A stretch of DNA of 10,479 nt. Source: Limnochordia bacterium. Its GTDB lineage: Bacteria; Bacillota; Limnochordia; Darwinibacteriales; B1SED10-159. The stretch spans positions 1 through 10,479 of the forward strand of contig SLOZ01000099.1 in NCBI GenBank assembly GCA_007132255.1, given 5' to 3'. Below are positions 1 through 7,063 of this stretch, piece after piece. A program made the translations under genes and the position numbers. Position 1 is the stretch's first letter, and each line of letters begins with the position of its first letter. Below the pieces are notes generated by a model, which was not told the origin of the DNA, ran no database searches, and saw only the letters and a list, made by a program, of their open reading frames with translations.

Positions 1-986
1 CCGATGAGCTTCACTGGAATTCCCAGTTCCTGAGACACGGCCATGACAATGCCGCCCTTGGCGGTTCCATCCAGCTTGGTTAGGGCGATACCCGTAATGG
101 GGACGGATTCGCCGAATATTTTCGCCTGTGACAGGGCGTTTTGTCCTGTGGTAGCATCCAAAACTAACAGAATCTCATCAATCGGGTGGTCTAGTTCCCG
201 CTGGAGAACCTTGTGAACCTTGCCCAGCTCTTTCATAAGATTCGTTTTGGTCTGCAAACGGCCGGCAGTATCCAGAATCAGAACATCTGCGTTGCGGGCT
301 TTAGCCGCAGCGAGAGCGTCGAAAGCAACCGCCGCCGGATCCGAACCTTCCTTGTGAGCGATAACGTCGACTCCAACACGTTCAGCCCAAATCTCTAGTT
401 GGTCGATAGCTGCAGCGCGGAACGTGTCACCAGCGCCTAGCAGTACATGGGCGCCCTCTTCTTTGAAGCGGTAGGCTAACTTTCCGATCGTGGTCGTCTT
501 ACCTGCACCATTCACGCCAACAACCATGATAACAACGGGTCGCTCTTGGCCGAAATTCAACGCTGAGCCATTGGCAGCCAATAAGGTCGTCACTTCTTCC
601 TGGAGCAGGCGCTTCAACTCGCCACCTTCGCTGATTTTCTCCTTCTTAACGCGATGGCGCAGACGGTCCATAAGAGCTACGGTTGTCGTCATTCCTACGT
701 CTGCTTGAATCAGAAGGTCTTCCATGTCTTCAAAAAGGTCTTCATCGATCATGCGTCCAGTAACCATGGTTTCGATCTTGTCGGCTAAACCCTGGCGTGT
801 CTTTGTCAATCCAACCTTCAATCGTTGAAATAAACCGCCACTACCCTGCTCTGTTAGGTTCGTATCTTGATGCGGGGCTTGAGTGGCCGCAGTCGTTTCA
901 TCGCTGTCACCATCGGCAGCTGTTTGTGTTACCTGATCGGTGGAATCAACTTTGTCTTTGCGGCCGAATAACTTTTTCCAGACCAT
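1..986 (-). CDS. ftsY: Signal recognition particle receptor FtsY, 5' part (C-terminus cut off by window edge)
   Basis: FtsY is the membrane-associated SRP-type GTPase that docks SRP (Ffh plus RNA) and ribosomes making membrane proteins at the translocon. I translated 328 codons from the ATG at 986 to the window edge. A short N-terminus starting MVWKKLFGRK, followed by an acidic, Thr-rich linker to about residue 48, fits the membrane-binding A region. A helix near residue 50 (GGLFQRLKVGL) opens the N domain. The G domain shows the P-loop GVNGAGKTTTIGK at 157-169, GDTFRAAA at 186-193, DTAGR at 239-243 and TKLDG at 303-307. Only the last C-terminal stretch, usually about 20 residues with the GxGE and DL-PF elements, lies beyond the edge. 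The gene starts 13 bases after the smc stop, so the two are almost certainly co-transcribed. The assignment is secure because all the SRP-GTPase motifs are visible and the acidic N-terminus separates it from Ffh. Confidence 0.97.
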   Translation of the reverse strand, partial: MVWKKLFGRKDKVDSTDQVTQTAADGDSDETTAATQAPHQDTNLTEQGSGGLFQRLKVGLTKTRQGLADKIETMVTGRMIDEDLFEDMEDLLIQADVGMTTTVALMDRLRHRVKKEKISEGGELKRLLQEEVTTLLAANGSALNFGQERPVVIMVVGVNGAGKTTTIGKLAYRFKEEGAHVLLGAGDTFRAAAIDQLEIWAERVGVDVIAHKEGSDPAAVAFDALAAAKARNADVLILDTAGRLQTKTNLMKELGKVHKVLQRELDHPIDEILLVLDATTGQNALSQAKIFGESVPITGIALTKLDGTAKGGIVMAVSQELGIPVKLI

Positions 987-994
987 AGTGGTTG

Positions 995-1001
995 CCCCCT
1001 T
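995..1001 (-). promoter_or_regulatory. Ribosome binding site of ftsY
   Basis: The minus strand reads AAGGGGG, then 8 bases, then the ATG at 986. The site overlaps the TAA stop codon of smc, so ribosomes ending smc translation leave directly at the ftsY start. It fixes the ftsY start, and no other in-frame ATG nearby has a comparable site. Confidence 0.75.
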
Positions 1002-4000
1002 AAGCTAATTTAACCGACATCAATTGTGATGCCGCGGATTTTTCCATTGTAACGCCATACAAAGCGTCTGCCGCTTCCATGGTTCCCAACCGGTGTGTAA
1101 TGACCAAAAACTGGGTATCCCGCGCAAATTCCTGCATCAGCGTGGAGAATCTTGCCAAGTTCGAGTCATCCAAAGCCGCGTCGATTTCGTCAAGAACACA
1201 AAAAGGAGTTGGCTTCACCCGCCGAATGGCAAAAAGCAGCGCAATGGCCGTCAGGGATCGTTCTCCTCCAGATAGCAAGAGCAGATTGGTCAGTTTTTTC
1301 CCCGGGGGCTGGGCAACTACCTCGACACCCGTGCTCAATAGCTGCTCGGGTTCGGTCAAAACCAGGTCAGCCCGGCCGCCCTGAAACAGCTGCCCGAATA
1401 TGGTTTGGAACTCTCGCCGCACCTTACGAAAGGCCTCTGCAAAGCGCTGTTCAGAGGTTTGATCCATCTCTTGGATCACGTCGTGGAGAGCTGTTCGTGC
1501 TTCCTGTAAGTCCTCGAATTGTGCTTTGAGGAAGGTTTTCCGCTGCATGAGCTCTTCGTATTCTTCGATGGCAGCGGGATTCACCATGCCTAGAGCTTTC
1601 ACTTCCCGGCGCAGCCGGTCTAGTTCTCCCGTCAGTACCTTGGGCGAACGTTCCACCGTGCGGTCAAACAGTTCATGGATTTCACATTCGCGATGAGCTA
1701 CTTCGTCGGTGATCTGCTGCAGTTCCATTTCGACACTGCGCTCTTCGATTTCCAATGCGTGGATGGCTCTGTCCTGTTGGTTGACGTGACGCTGAAGCTG
1801 CTTTTCTTTTTGCCGCTCCACTTTGACAGCAGCCTGCATTTGGTTACGCTGGCTCCGCAGTTCGCTGACACCCTGTTCGAGAACCTCTCGCTGCTTTCGG
1901 CATCTCGTTATGGCAGCTTCCACAGTCTGTCGATGCTGTTCGAGTTCTTCGCTGCGCTTTATTAGTTCTCTGGACCGTTCCTGGTATGCATTGAGCGTCG
2001 CAGCCAGTTTCTTGGTCGTTTCCTGCGCCAGGCGTAGTTGGTCTTCTGCTTGCTGCTGTGAACCAAGGGCACGGGTGTGCTCCACCTTGGCTGCTGTCAT
2101 AGCCTCTTGGCAGGAGTCTAATTCTTCATTGAGCCGTTTGAGCTTGTCTTCGTGGTTACGGATCGATTGGCGTTGTTCCTGCTCAGCCCCCTGCATGGCT
2201 TCGACCACCTTAGCGGCCTCTGCTCGAGCTGCCATTGCCGAACGGGCTCCGTCTGCGAGGACTTCTTCTTTTTCCGAGGCATCGGCCGCGATGGCTGCAA
2301 CCTTTAGCAGGCGTTCGGTACACTGATCCAACTGCAGTTGCGTCTTCTCCTGGTCCGAACCCTGCGATCTGGCTTCCTCCCGTAAGTCTGCCACCCTCTG
2401 CTTTAGCTCATCCTCCTGCTGCCTTCTTTTCTCCAACAGCGTTGTTTCTTCTGCCAGTTGTCTCTCCTGCTCTAGTTCGTCCTGTTCGATCTGGGAAATT
2501 TCGTTTTTGCGATTTAAGACCCCACTGCTGCGACCCTTCAGACTGCCTCCCGTCATAGCACCCGAGGGGGCAATCACGTCGCCTTCTTTTGTGATAATCC
2601 GACCAAACGATGGAAGCGACTTTTGGAGAGCTAACGCATGCTCTAAGGTCTCGGTGAGGACGACGCGTCCGAGCAGGGATGCCACCGCTTGGCGGCAGCT
2701 CTCATTGACGGTAATGGTATCCATGGCCGGACCCTGCACGCCTGGCAGGGACCAATACTGTGCATAGTGCTGGGGAAAGGTCTGCCCCTTCATGGAGTCA
2801 ACAGGCAAAAACGTGGCGCGACCAGCTTTATTGGTCTTGAGCCACTGAATCGCCGATTGGGCGTGGCTCCGCGCAGGCACGAGGACGTGGCCGACGGCTG
2901 CACCCAATGCAATCTCGATAGCCGTCTCCCAACCAGGCGGAACCTGTATTACATCCGATACGGTACCAATGATCCTGAGACCCTTTGGCTGTGCTTTTAG
3001 CAGTTGTCGTACGCTGTACTGCAGACCTTCGTAATTGTCTTCCAAGTCCTGCAGAGCCTGTCGGCGCGAGCGCAGCTTAGCTAAGACCTCTTCGGTCGTT
3101 TTGCGCTGTGCCTCGGCTGCGGCTCGGCGCTGGGCAGCATCGCTTGCTTGGGATACTGCAATTTTGCCGGTTGTTTCTAGTTGCTGACGGGAAGTGCTGA
3201 GCGAGTTCAGTTGATCCTGAAGTACTTGGACTCGCTGCTTCAACTCAGCCTGCTCTTGCGTATGGGTGTCTTGCTCCGTTTTGATCTGTGCTCGCTGTGC
3301 GTCTAGTGATTGCTGACGCTGATCAAACTCGCGAACCTTGTTTCGTTGGTCGGTCAGAGAACGCATCGTATCGAAAAAGGCTTCTTTTGCCTCTTCCAAC
3401 CAGCGTTCTAAGGCATCGCGTTGACCGCGAACAGACCTATACGCGGCCTCTAGCTGTCGAAGAGTCGCTGAGGATTGTTGGCAGACTGTCGTCCGTTGAT
3501 TGACCAAGTCTGCACTAGCACTCTCCGTCTGTTGCCATTCGGTGTGCTCTGCGCAGCTGGCGTCCATCTCTTGTTGAAGGTGTTCTAACTGCTGCTGGCT
3601 GTGGGCGATCCGCTCGAGATCCAGTTCGCGCTCACCGGCCTGTTTTTGGAGTTCATGGCTGGCTGCCATCAACTCCTCTTGACGTTGATCAATGACGGCT
3701 TCCAACTCCGAAAGGTTTTCTTGATGGTCTGTGCTGCGCCGTTCAACCATGGCTAACTGTTGAGCGAGGCCATGGTGCTCCTGACGATGGGTTCGCAGGC
3801 TATCAGCATGCTGCTGGCGTTTCTCATCCAGCTGCCGCAGGCGCAGGCTGTAATGGTCCAACTCTACCTCTAAAAGATTCGCAGCCAGTTGGTTATAGGT
3901 TCTGGTCTTCGCTGATTCTTTTTGAAGAGGTCCTACCCTCTGCTCTATCTCGTGGAGGATATCGCCTATACGCTCGGCGTCATGGTCGACGCGCTCAAGT

Positions 4001-4539
4001 TTTTGGAGAGCTTCTTCTTTGCGGTTCCGATACTTGATGATTCCGGCGGTTTCTTCTAAAAGGGCGCGCCGATCCTGCGAGCGTGCGCTGAGAACAGCGT
4101 CAATCTGACCTTGGCTGATGATGGCGTACCCCTCACGCCCGAGGCCGGTATCTGTGAAAAGATCATGAATATCTTTGAGACGACAGGGCGACTTGTTGAT
4201 CAAGAACTGGCTTTCTCCGTTCCGATACACACGACGTGAAATCGTAACCTCGTTGTACTCTATGGGTAAAAATTGATCGCTATTATCTAAGGTTAAATGT
4301 ACTTCCGCCATACCCAGCGGTTTCTTGCCATCGGAACCGGCGAAAATGACATCCTCCATCTTGGAACCACGCAGTGTCCGGGCACTTTGTTCACCTAAGA
4401 CCCAACGAACGGCATCCGAGATATTGCTTTTTCCGCTGCCATTCGGTCCGACGATGGCGGTAATGCCTTCGGTGAAGTCTAACTTCACCTTCGTGGCAAA
4501 GGACTTAAAGCCCAGTAGTTCCAACCGCTTCAGGCGCAT
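1000..4539 (-). CDS. smc: Chromosome segregation ATPase SMC
   Basis: SMC forms the ring-shaped homodimer that, with ScpA and ScpB, organises and helps separate chromosomes. With the start at 4539 the protein has 1179 residues, the usual length for the family. It begins MRLKRLELLGFKSFA. The Walker A motif GPNGSGKSN is at 31-39 and the Q-loop (IISQGQ) is near 141-146. A long Gln/Glu/Leu-rich coiled coil runs to about 510. The hinge lies at roughly 520-665 and ends in the GAMTGG region, and a second coiled coil runs to about 1020. The C-terminal head holds the ABC signature LSGGERSLTA at 1089-1098, Walker B VLDEIDAALDD at 1115-1125 with E1118 as catalytic glutamate, and THR with the H-loop histidine at 1149. 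The frame could extend to an ATG at 4566, but only the ATG at 4539 has a Shine-Dalgarno site and the family N-terminus begins there. scpA and scpB are not in the window. The gene lies between rnc and ftsY, as in many Bacillota. Confidence 0.98.
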   Translation of the reverse strand: MRLKRLELLGFKSFATKVKLDFTEGITAIVGPNGSGKSNISDAVRWVLGEQSARTLRGSKMEDVIFAGSDGKKPLGMAEVHLTLDNSDQFLPIEYNEVTISRRVYRNGESQFLINKSPCRLKDIHDLFTDTGLGREGYAIISQGQIDAVLSARSQDRRALLEETAGIIKYRNRKEEALQKLERVDHDAERIGDILHEIEQRVGPLQKESAKTRTYNQLAANLLEVELDHYSLRLRQLDEKRQQHADSLRTHRQEHHGLAQQLAMVERRSTDHQENLSELEAVIDQRQEELMAASHELQKQAGERELDLERIAHSQQQLEHLQQEMDASCAEHTEWQQTESASADLVNQRTTVCQQSSATLRQLEAAYRSVRGQRDALERWLEEAKEAFFDTMRSLTDQRNKVREFDQRQQSLDAQRAQIKTEQDTHTQEQAELKQRVQVLQDQLNSLSTSRQQLETTGKIAVSQASDAAQRRAAAEAQRKTTEEVLAKLRSRRQALQDLEDNYEGLQYSVRQLLKAQPKGLRIIGTVSDVIQVPPGWETAIEIALGAAVGHVLVPARSHAQSAIQWLKTNKAGRATFLPVDSMKGQTFPQHYAQYWSLPGVQGPAMDTITVNESCRQAVASLLGRVVLTETLEHALALQKSLPSFGRIITKEGDVIAPSGAMTGGSLKGRSSGVLNRKNEISQIEQDELEQERQLAEETTLLEKRRQQEDELKQRVADLREEARSQGSDQEKTQLQLDQCTERLLKVAAIAADASEKEEVLADGARSAMAARAEAAKVVEAMQGAEQEQRQSIRNHEDKLKRLNEELDSCQEAMTAAKVEHTRALGSQQQAEDQLRLAQETTKKLAATLNAYQERSRELIKRSEELEQHRQTVEAAITRCRKQREVLEQGVSELRSQRNQMQAAVKVERQKEKQLQRHVNQQDRAIHALEIEERSVEMELQQITDEVAHRECEIHELFDRTVERSPKVLTGELDRLRREVKALGMVNPAAIEEYEELMQRKTFLKAQFEDLQEARTALHDVIQEMDQTSEQRFAEAFRKVRREFQTIFGQLFQGGRADLVLTEPEQLLSTGVEVVAQPPGKKLTNLLLLSGGERSLTAIALLFAIRRVKPTPFCVLDEIDAALDDSNLARFSTLMQEFARDTQFLVITHRLGTMEAADALYGVTMEKSAASQLMSVKLA

Positions 4540-4546
4540 GGACGAT

Positions 4547-4551
4547 CCTCC
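4547..4551 (-). promoter_or_regulatory. Ribosome binding site that fixes the smc start at 4539
   Basis: The minus strand has GGAGG followed by 7 bases (ATCGTCC) and then ATG at 4539. The more upstream in-frame ATG at 4566 has no purine-rich site before it and would lie only a few bases from the predicted transcription start. The shorter reading is therefore preferred. Confidence 0.85.
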
Positions 4552-4577
4552 GTTTCCCGTGGTCATTGCTCAGAAGT

Positions 4578-4586
4578 ATTTTACCA
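4578..4586 (-). promoter_or_regulatory. Candidate extended -10 promoter for smc-ftsY
   Basis: The minus strand reads TGGTAAAAT, which matches TG-n followed by a -10 box TAAAAT with one mismatch to TATAAT. No good -35 box is present: the hexamer at 17-base spacing (4601-4606) is TTTTCT, in a T-rich stretch. Transcription would start near 4571, leaving a leader of about 30 bases that contains the smc ribosome binding site. It lies downstream of the hairpin terminator after rnc. Evidence is by motif only. Confidence 0.45.
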
Positions 4587-4670
4587 CAAACCAAGACGAA
4601 AGAAAAACAAAACGGTGTTCAACGACCTACCGTCAGTCAAAGCGGTTCGATTCTGACTCACACGCACAGG

Positions 4671-4700
4671 AAAACACGGCCCCTGTCGCAGCGGGCCGTG
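4671..4700 (-). terminator. Hairpin with T-run between rnc and smc
   Basis: On the minus strand CACGGCCC (4693-4700) pairs perfectly with GGGCCGTG (4675-4682) across a 10-base loop, and TTTT follows at 4674-4671, then CCT. This is a Rho-independent terminator shape pointing in the direction of the operon, with no T-run on the other side. The T-run is short, so termination may be partial. It lies about 50 bases after the rnc stop and could end the fatty acid synthesis plus rnc transcript. Confidence 0.65.
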
Positions 4701-4752
4701 CACATGTTCCGATGGTTCCCCGGTGGACAACTCCATCGTACGTAGGTATTGC

Positions 4753-5454
4753 TCATGTCTCAGTTATGCTGGGATTGGCAACATCTAAGTTATTTAGAGC
4801 TTGTCGGGCTGCTTCCTGCGCTGCTTCCTTTTTGCTGCGTCCGTGCCCCTTGCCTAAAACTTGGCCATGGAAACAGACAGCGACCTCAAAGACCTTTTCG
4901 TGATCAGGTCCCGTCTCTTTGGCCAACTGGTAGATAGGGGTTTCCTGACTCAGCTGCTGCAGGTGTTCCTGCAGCGTGCTTTTGGCATCGACCAAAAGGA
5001 GCTCTTTCTCTCGCCAAGACGGCAGTAACCGTAACACAATGGGTCGAACCGTTTCGATACTAGAATCCAAATAGATAGCACCAATGACAGCTTCCACGGT
5101 GTCACAAAGAAGCGAATCCCGGTCACGGGCCCCCGAGCGTTCTTCACCCTTACCAACTCGCAGACAATGATGAAGGCCCAGATCTCTAGCTAGTTCCGCT
5201 AAGGTCGGTTGACTAACCAGTAGGGCTCGAATCTTTGCCAATTGGCCTTCTCGGAGCTGCGGGTACTGCTCAAAGAGATGATCGCTGACGATCAATTGCA
5301 GAACCGCGTCACCCAAAAACTCCAGTCGTTCATTATTGCCGCTGGGTGTTTTGGCACAGCTTTTGTGTGTCAGTGCCAGCTGCAGCAGGGATAGATCCTT
5401 GAAGGAATACCCAAGGGCAGTTTGCAGCCGCACCCAGGTTTGTTTTGCCTTCAT
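4753..5454 (-). CDS. rnc: Ribonuclease III
   Basis: RNase III cuts double-stranded RNA, releasing rRNA precursors and processing some mRNAs. From the ATG at 5454 it has 233 residues, normal for the family. The catalytic domain carries the signature NERLEFLGDAVL at 41-52, with metal-binding E45 and D49 and the second acidic pair D118 and E121 (CDTVEAVIGAIYLD). A C-terminal double-stranded RNA-binding domain follows from about 155 to 228, ending in the typical GRSKKEAAQEAARQAL helix. The chosen ATG overlaps the fabF stop as ATGA, the classic coupled arrangement. A GTG at 5466 would add four residues and neither start has a strong Shine-Dalgarno site, so the start is uncertain by 12 bases. It closes the fatty acid gene string and is followed by a likely terminator. 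Confidence 0.96.
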   Translation of the reverse strand: MKAKQTWVRLQTALGYSFKDLSLLQLALTHKSCAKTPSGNNERLEFLGDAVLQLIVSDHLFEQYPQLREGQLAKIRALLVSQPTLAELARDLGLHHCLRVGKGEERSGARDRDSLLCDTVEAVIGAIYLDSSIETVRPIVLRLLPSWREKELLLVDAKSTLQEHLQQLSQETPIYQLAKETGPDHEKVFEVAVCFHGQVLGKGHGRSKKEAAQEAARQALNNLDVANPSITET

Positions 5455-6689
5455 TGGCCCTGCCACCGCTTAAACACCAAAACACCATTGTGTCCTCCAA
5501 AACCGAAGGAGTTCGACATAGCGGCATTGATACTCACATCACGGCTACTGTTGGGAACGTAATCCAACGAACACTCTGGATCCGGTGTTTCATAGTTATA
5601 CGTGCCGGGAATCGTCTGGTTCTTGAGACTGTAGACCGTTATTGCGGCCTCGACAGCTCCCGCTGCTCCCAACAGATGGCCCGTCAGGGACTTCGTTGAA
5701 CTGACGGGCACCGAAGAGGCATGGCTGCCGAAAACAGCATGGATAGCCTGGCTTTCGAACTTATCATTGTATTCGGTCGATGTACCATGCGCATTAATGT
5801 AGCCAATGTCTTCGAGAGCCAAACCAGCATCTTGGAGGGCGGCTTTCATGGCGCGCTGAGCCCCTTCACCCTCAGGCGCTGGTGAGGTTATATGGTAGGC
5901 GTCGCCAGATGCACCGTAGCCGGAAATTTCGGCCAGAATATCAGCGCCGCGCTCCAATGCTGATTCAAGGGTTTCCAGCATCAAGACGCCTGCTCCCTCA
6001 CCCATGACGAAGCCGTCTCTGTCCTTGTCAAAGGGTCGACTAGCTCGCTGGGGTTCATCATTCCTGGTCGACAAAGCTCGGGCCGCTGTGAATCCAGCCA
6101 TACCCAATGGTGAAACAGCAGCCTCTGCCCCGCCAGCCAGCATGGCATCGGCATCACCGCGTGCAATGATTCGAAAGGCGTCTCCAATGGAGTGAGTACC
6201 CGTGGCGCAGGCCGTTACGGAACAGGAGTTGGGGCCTTTCGCGCCGGTCTGAATCGAGATCTGCCCACTGGCCATATCTGGGATCAGCATAGGAACGAAA
6301 AACGGGCTGATGCGTCCAGGCCCTTTTTCGGCTAATACTTTCGCTTGCTGCTCAATGGTCTGGATGCCACCAATTCCTGAGCCCACGATGACACCCACAC
6401 GCTCAGCCCGCTGAGTGATCGGGAAGCCAGAATCAGTCACAGCCTGTACCGCTGCCGCCACCGCGAACTGGCAAAAACGATCCATACGCCGAGCGTCTTT
6501 GCGATCCATGTAATCTGCAGCGGAAAAGTCTTTGATCACGGCGCCAATCTTGACGGGGAAGTCCGAGGTGTCAAAGCTTGTAATATAGTCAATGCCGGAT
6601 GTACCCAACATCAGATTCTTCCACAAAGACTCCATATCGCCTAAGGACGTAATGCAGCCAATACCTGTGATAACAACTCGTCGGTTCAA
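5451..6689 (-). CDS. fabF: 3-oxoacyl-ACP synthase II (beta-ketoacyl-ACP synthase, KAS II)
   Basis: FabF condenses malonyl-ACP with growing acyl-ACP in the elongation cycle of type II fatty acid synthesis in the cytoplasm. The 412-residue protein has the full thiolase-fold catalytic set: nucleophile C161 in VTACATGTHSIG, H301 in NAHGTST, K333 and H338 in STKSLTGHLLGAAGAVEA, and the glycine-rich FGFGGHN at 395-401. The sequence NDKFE after NAHGTST is typical of FabF rather than FabB. Translation starts at a TTG at 6689, supported by a good ribosome binding site, and the next in-frame ATG would remove conserved sequence (VVITGIG). A 104-base gap with a hairpin terminator separates it from acpP. 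Its stop overlaps the rnc start. All key residues are present and nothing suggests a decayed or specialised copy. Confidence 0.97.
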   Translation of the reverse strand: MNRRVVITGIGCITSLGDMESLWKNLMLGTSGIDYITSFDTSDFPVKIGAVIKDFSAADYMDRKDARRMDRFCQFAVAAAVQAVTDSGFPITQRAERVGVIVGSGIGGIQTIEQQAKVLAEKGPGRISPFFVPMLIPDMASGQISIQTGAKGPNSCSVTACATGTHSIGDAFRIIARGDADAMLAGGAEAAVSPLGMAGFTAARALSTRNDEPQRASRPFDKDRDGFVMGEGAGVLMLETLESALERGADILAEISGYGASGDAYHITSPAPEGEGAQRAMKAALQDAGLALEDIGYINAHGTSTEYNDKFESQAIHAVFGSHASSVPVSSTKSLTGHLLGAAGAVEAAITVYSLKNQTIPGTYNYETPDPECSLDYVPNSSRDVSINAAMSNSFGFGGHNGVLVFKRWQGQ

Positions 6690-6696
6690 CGTCGTT

Positions 6697-6704
6697 CACC
6701 TCTC
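6697..6704 (-). promoter_or_regulatory. Ribosome binding site supporting the TTG start of fabF
   Basis: The minus strand reads GAGAGGTG followed by 7 bases and then TTG at 6689. The good match and spacing support a TTG start codon, a weaker initiator that may keep FabF synthesis below that of ACP. Confidence 0.75.
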
Positions 6705-6710
6705 ATTTAG

Positions 6711-6739
6711 AAAAAGGAAGCCCTATATCAAGGACTTCC
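6711..6739 (-). terminator. Terminator or attenuator between acpP and fabF
   Basis: On the minus strand GGAAGTCC (6732-6739) pairs with GGGCTTCC (6716-6723), eight pairs including one T-G wobble, across an 8-base loop. TTTTT follows directly at 6715-6711. There is no T-run on the opposite side. As fabF and rnc lie immediately downstream and in the same direction, partial termination would leave acpP more abundant than fabF mRNA. Confidence 0.65.
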
Positions 6740-6746
6740 CCATTAT

Positions 6747-6759
6747 GCTGCTACGCAGC
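6747..6759 (-). repeat. Small inverted repeat in the acpP-fabF gap
   Basis: GCTGC, three bases, GCAGC: a perfect five-pair hairpin just upstream of the terminator stem. No T-run follows. It may help fold or protect the 3' end of acpP mRNA, but a short repeat like this can arise by chance. Confidence 0.35.
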
Positions 6760-6771
6760 GGTTCACCCAGA

Positions 6772-6784
6772 CACAGTTACTGTG
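6772..6784 (-). repeat. Small inverted repeat after the acpP stop codon
   Basis: CACAGT and ACTGTG face each other around a single central base, 9 bases downstream of the acpP stop. As RNA it could form a short hairpin with a small loop; as DNA it is a near-perfect palindrome. Its function is unknown. Confidence 0.35.
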
Positions 6785-6793
6785 AAACGAGAA

Positions 6794-7027
6794 TTATTCG
6801 CTCTGGGCGGCAATGTAATCCACAGCATCCTTGACTGTGGCAATCTTTTCAGCATCCTCGTCAGGAATCGACAGATCAAACTCTTCTTCAAAAGCCATGA
6901 CCAACTCCACGACATCCAACGAGTCTGCGCCAAGATCCTCAACAAACGAGGCTTTCATTGTAACTTCATCTGGATCCACACCCAGCTGTTCGACGATAAT
7001 TTCTTTTACTTTTTCGATTAACTCCAC
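6794..7027 (-). CDS. acpP: Acyl carrier protein
   Basis: ACP carries fatty acid intermediates on a 4'-phosphopantetheine arm and hands them to FabD, FabH, FabF, FabG and, through PlsX, to phospholipid synthesis. From the GTG at 7027 the protein has 77 residues, the standard size, and is strongly acidic. The attachment serine is S36 in the motif GADSLDVVELV, followed by the recognition helix and the conserved DEDAEKIATVKDAVDYI tail. The frame can be extended to a GTG at 7036, but that codon lies inside the Shine-Dalgarno sequence itself, so the start at 7027 is preferred. It lies 28 bases after fabG and 104 bases before fabF, and has its own candidate promoter and a downstream terminator. Attachment of the arm needs AcpS, which is not in the window. 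Confidence 0.98.
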   Translation of the reverse strand: MELIEKVKEIIVEQLGVDPDEVTMKASFVEDLGADSLDVVELVMAFEEEFDLSIPDEDAEKIATVKDAVDYIAAQSE

Positions 7028-7035
7028 GGCAGTCA

Positions 7036-7042
7036 CCTCCTT
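7036..7042 (-). promoter_or_regulatory. Strong ribosome binding site that fixes the acpP start at 7027
   Basis: The minus strand reads AAGGAGG (continuing TGA), a near-complete match to the anti-Shine-Dalgarno sequence, then 8 bases to the GTG at 7027. It is the best such site in the window, fitting a protein needed in large amounts. It rules out the upstream GTG at 7036, which it contains. Confidence 0.85.
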
Positions 7043-7054
7043 GCCTTGTACTTG

Positions 7055-7063
7055 ATTATATCA
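7055..7063 (-). promoter_or_regulatory. Candidate extended -10 promoter for acpP
   Basis: The minus strand reads TGATATAAT, a perfect extended -10 (TG-n-TATAAT), overlapping the TAA stop codon of fabG. The -35 region at 17- to 18-base spacing (about 7078-7084, TTCATGT) is poor, which extended -10 promoters tolerate. Transcription would start near 7048, giving a leader of about 20 bases that holds the strong acpP ribosome binding site. Motif evidence only. Confidence 0.5.

Noticed and set aside
1152..3503. Several open frames of 60-167 codons on the plus strand opposite smc
   Set aside because: They lie inside the long smc coding region, are rich in Ser, Arg and Cys as expected from antisense reading of a Gln/Glu/Leu-rich coiled coil, have no recognisable domain, and no supporting binding sites were seen. 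They are shadows.
4710..4738. Inverted repeat CGATGG / CCATCG between rnc and smc
   Set aside because: Six pairs with a 17-base loop and no T-run; too weak to call a terminator or operator, and likely chance.
4325..4903. A 192-codon plus-strand frame running over the smc start, the gap and the rnc end
   Set aside because: It covers the start of smc and the end of rnc in antisense and crosses the terminator hairpin. Its protein has no recognisable motif, and both flanking genes are certain.
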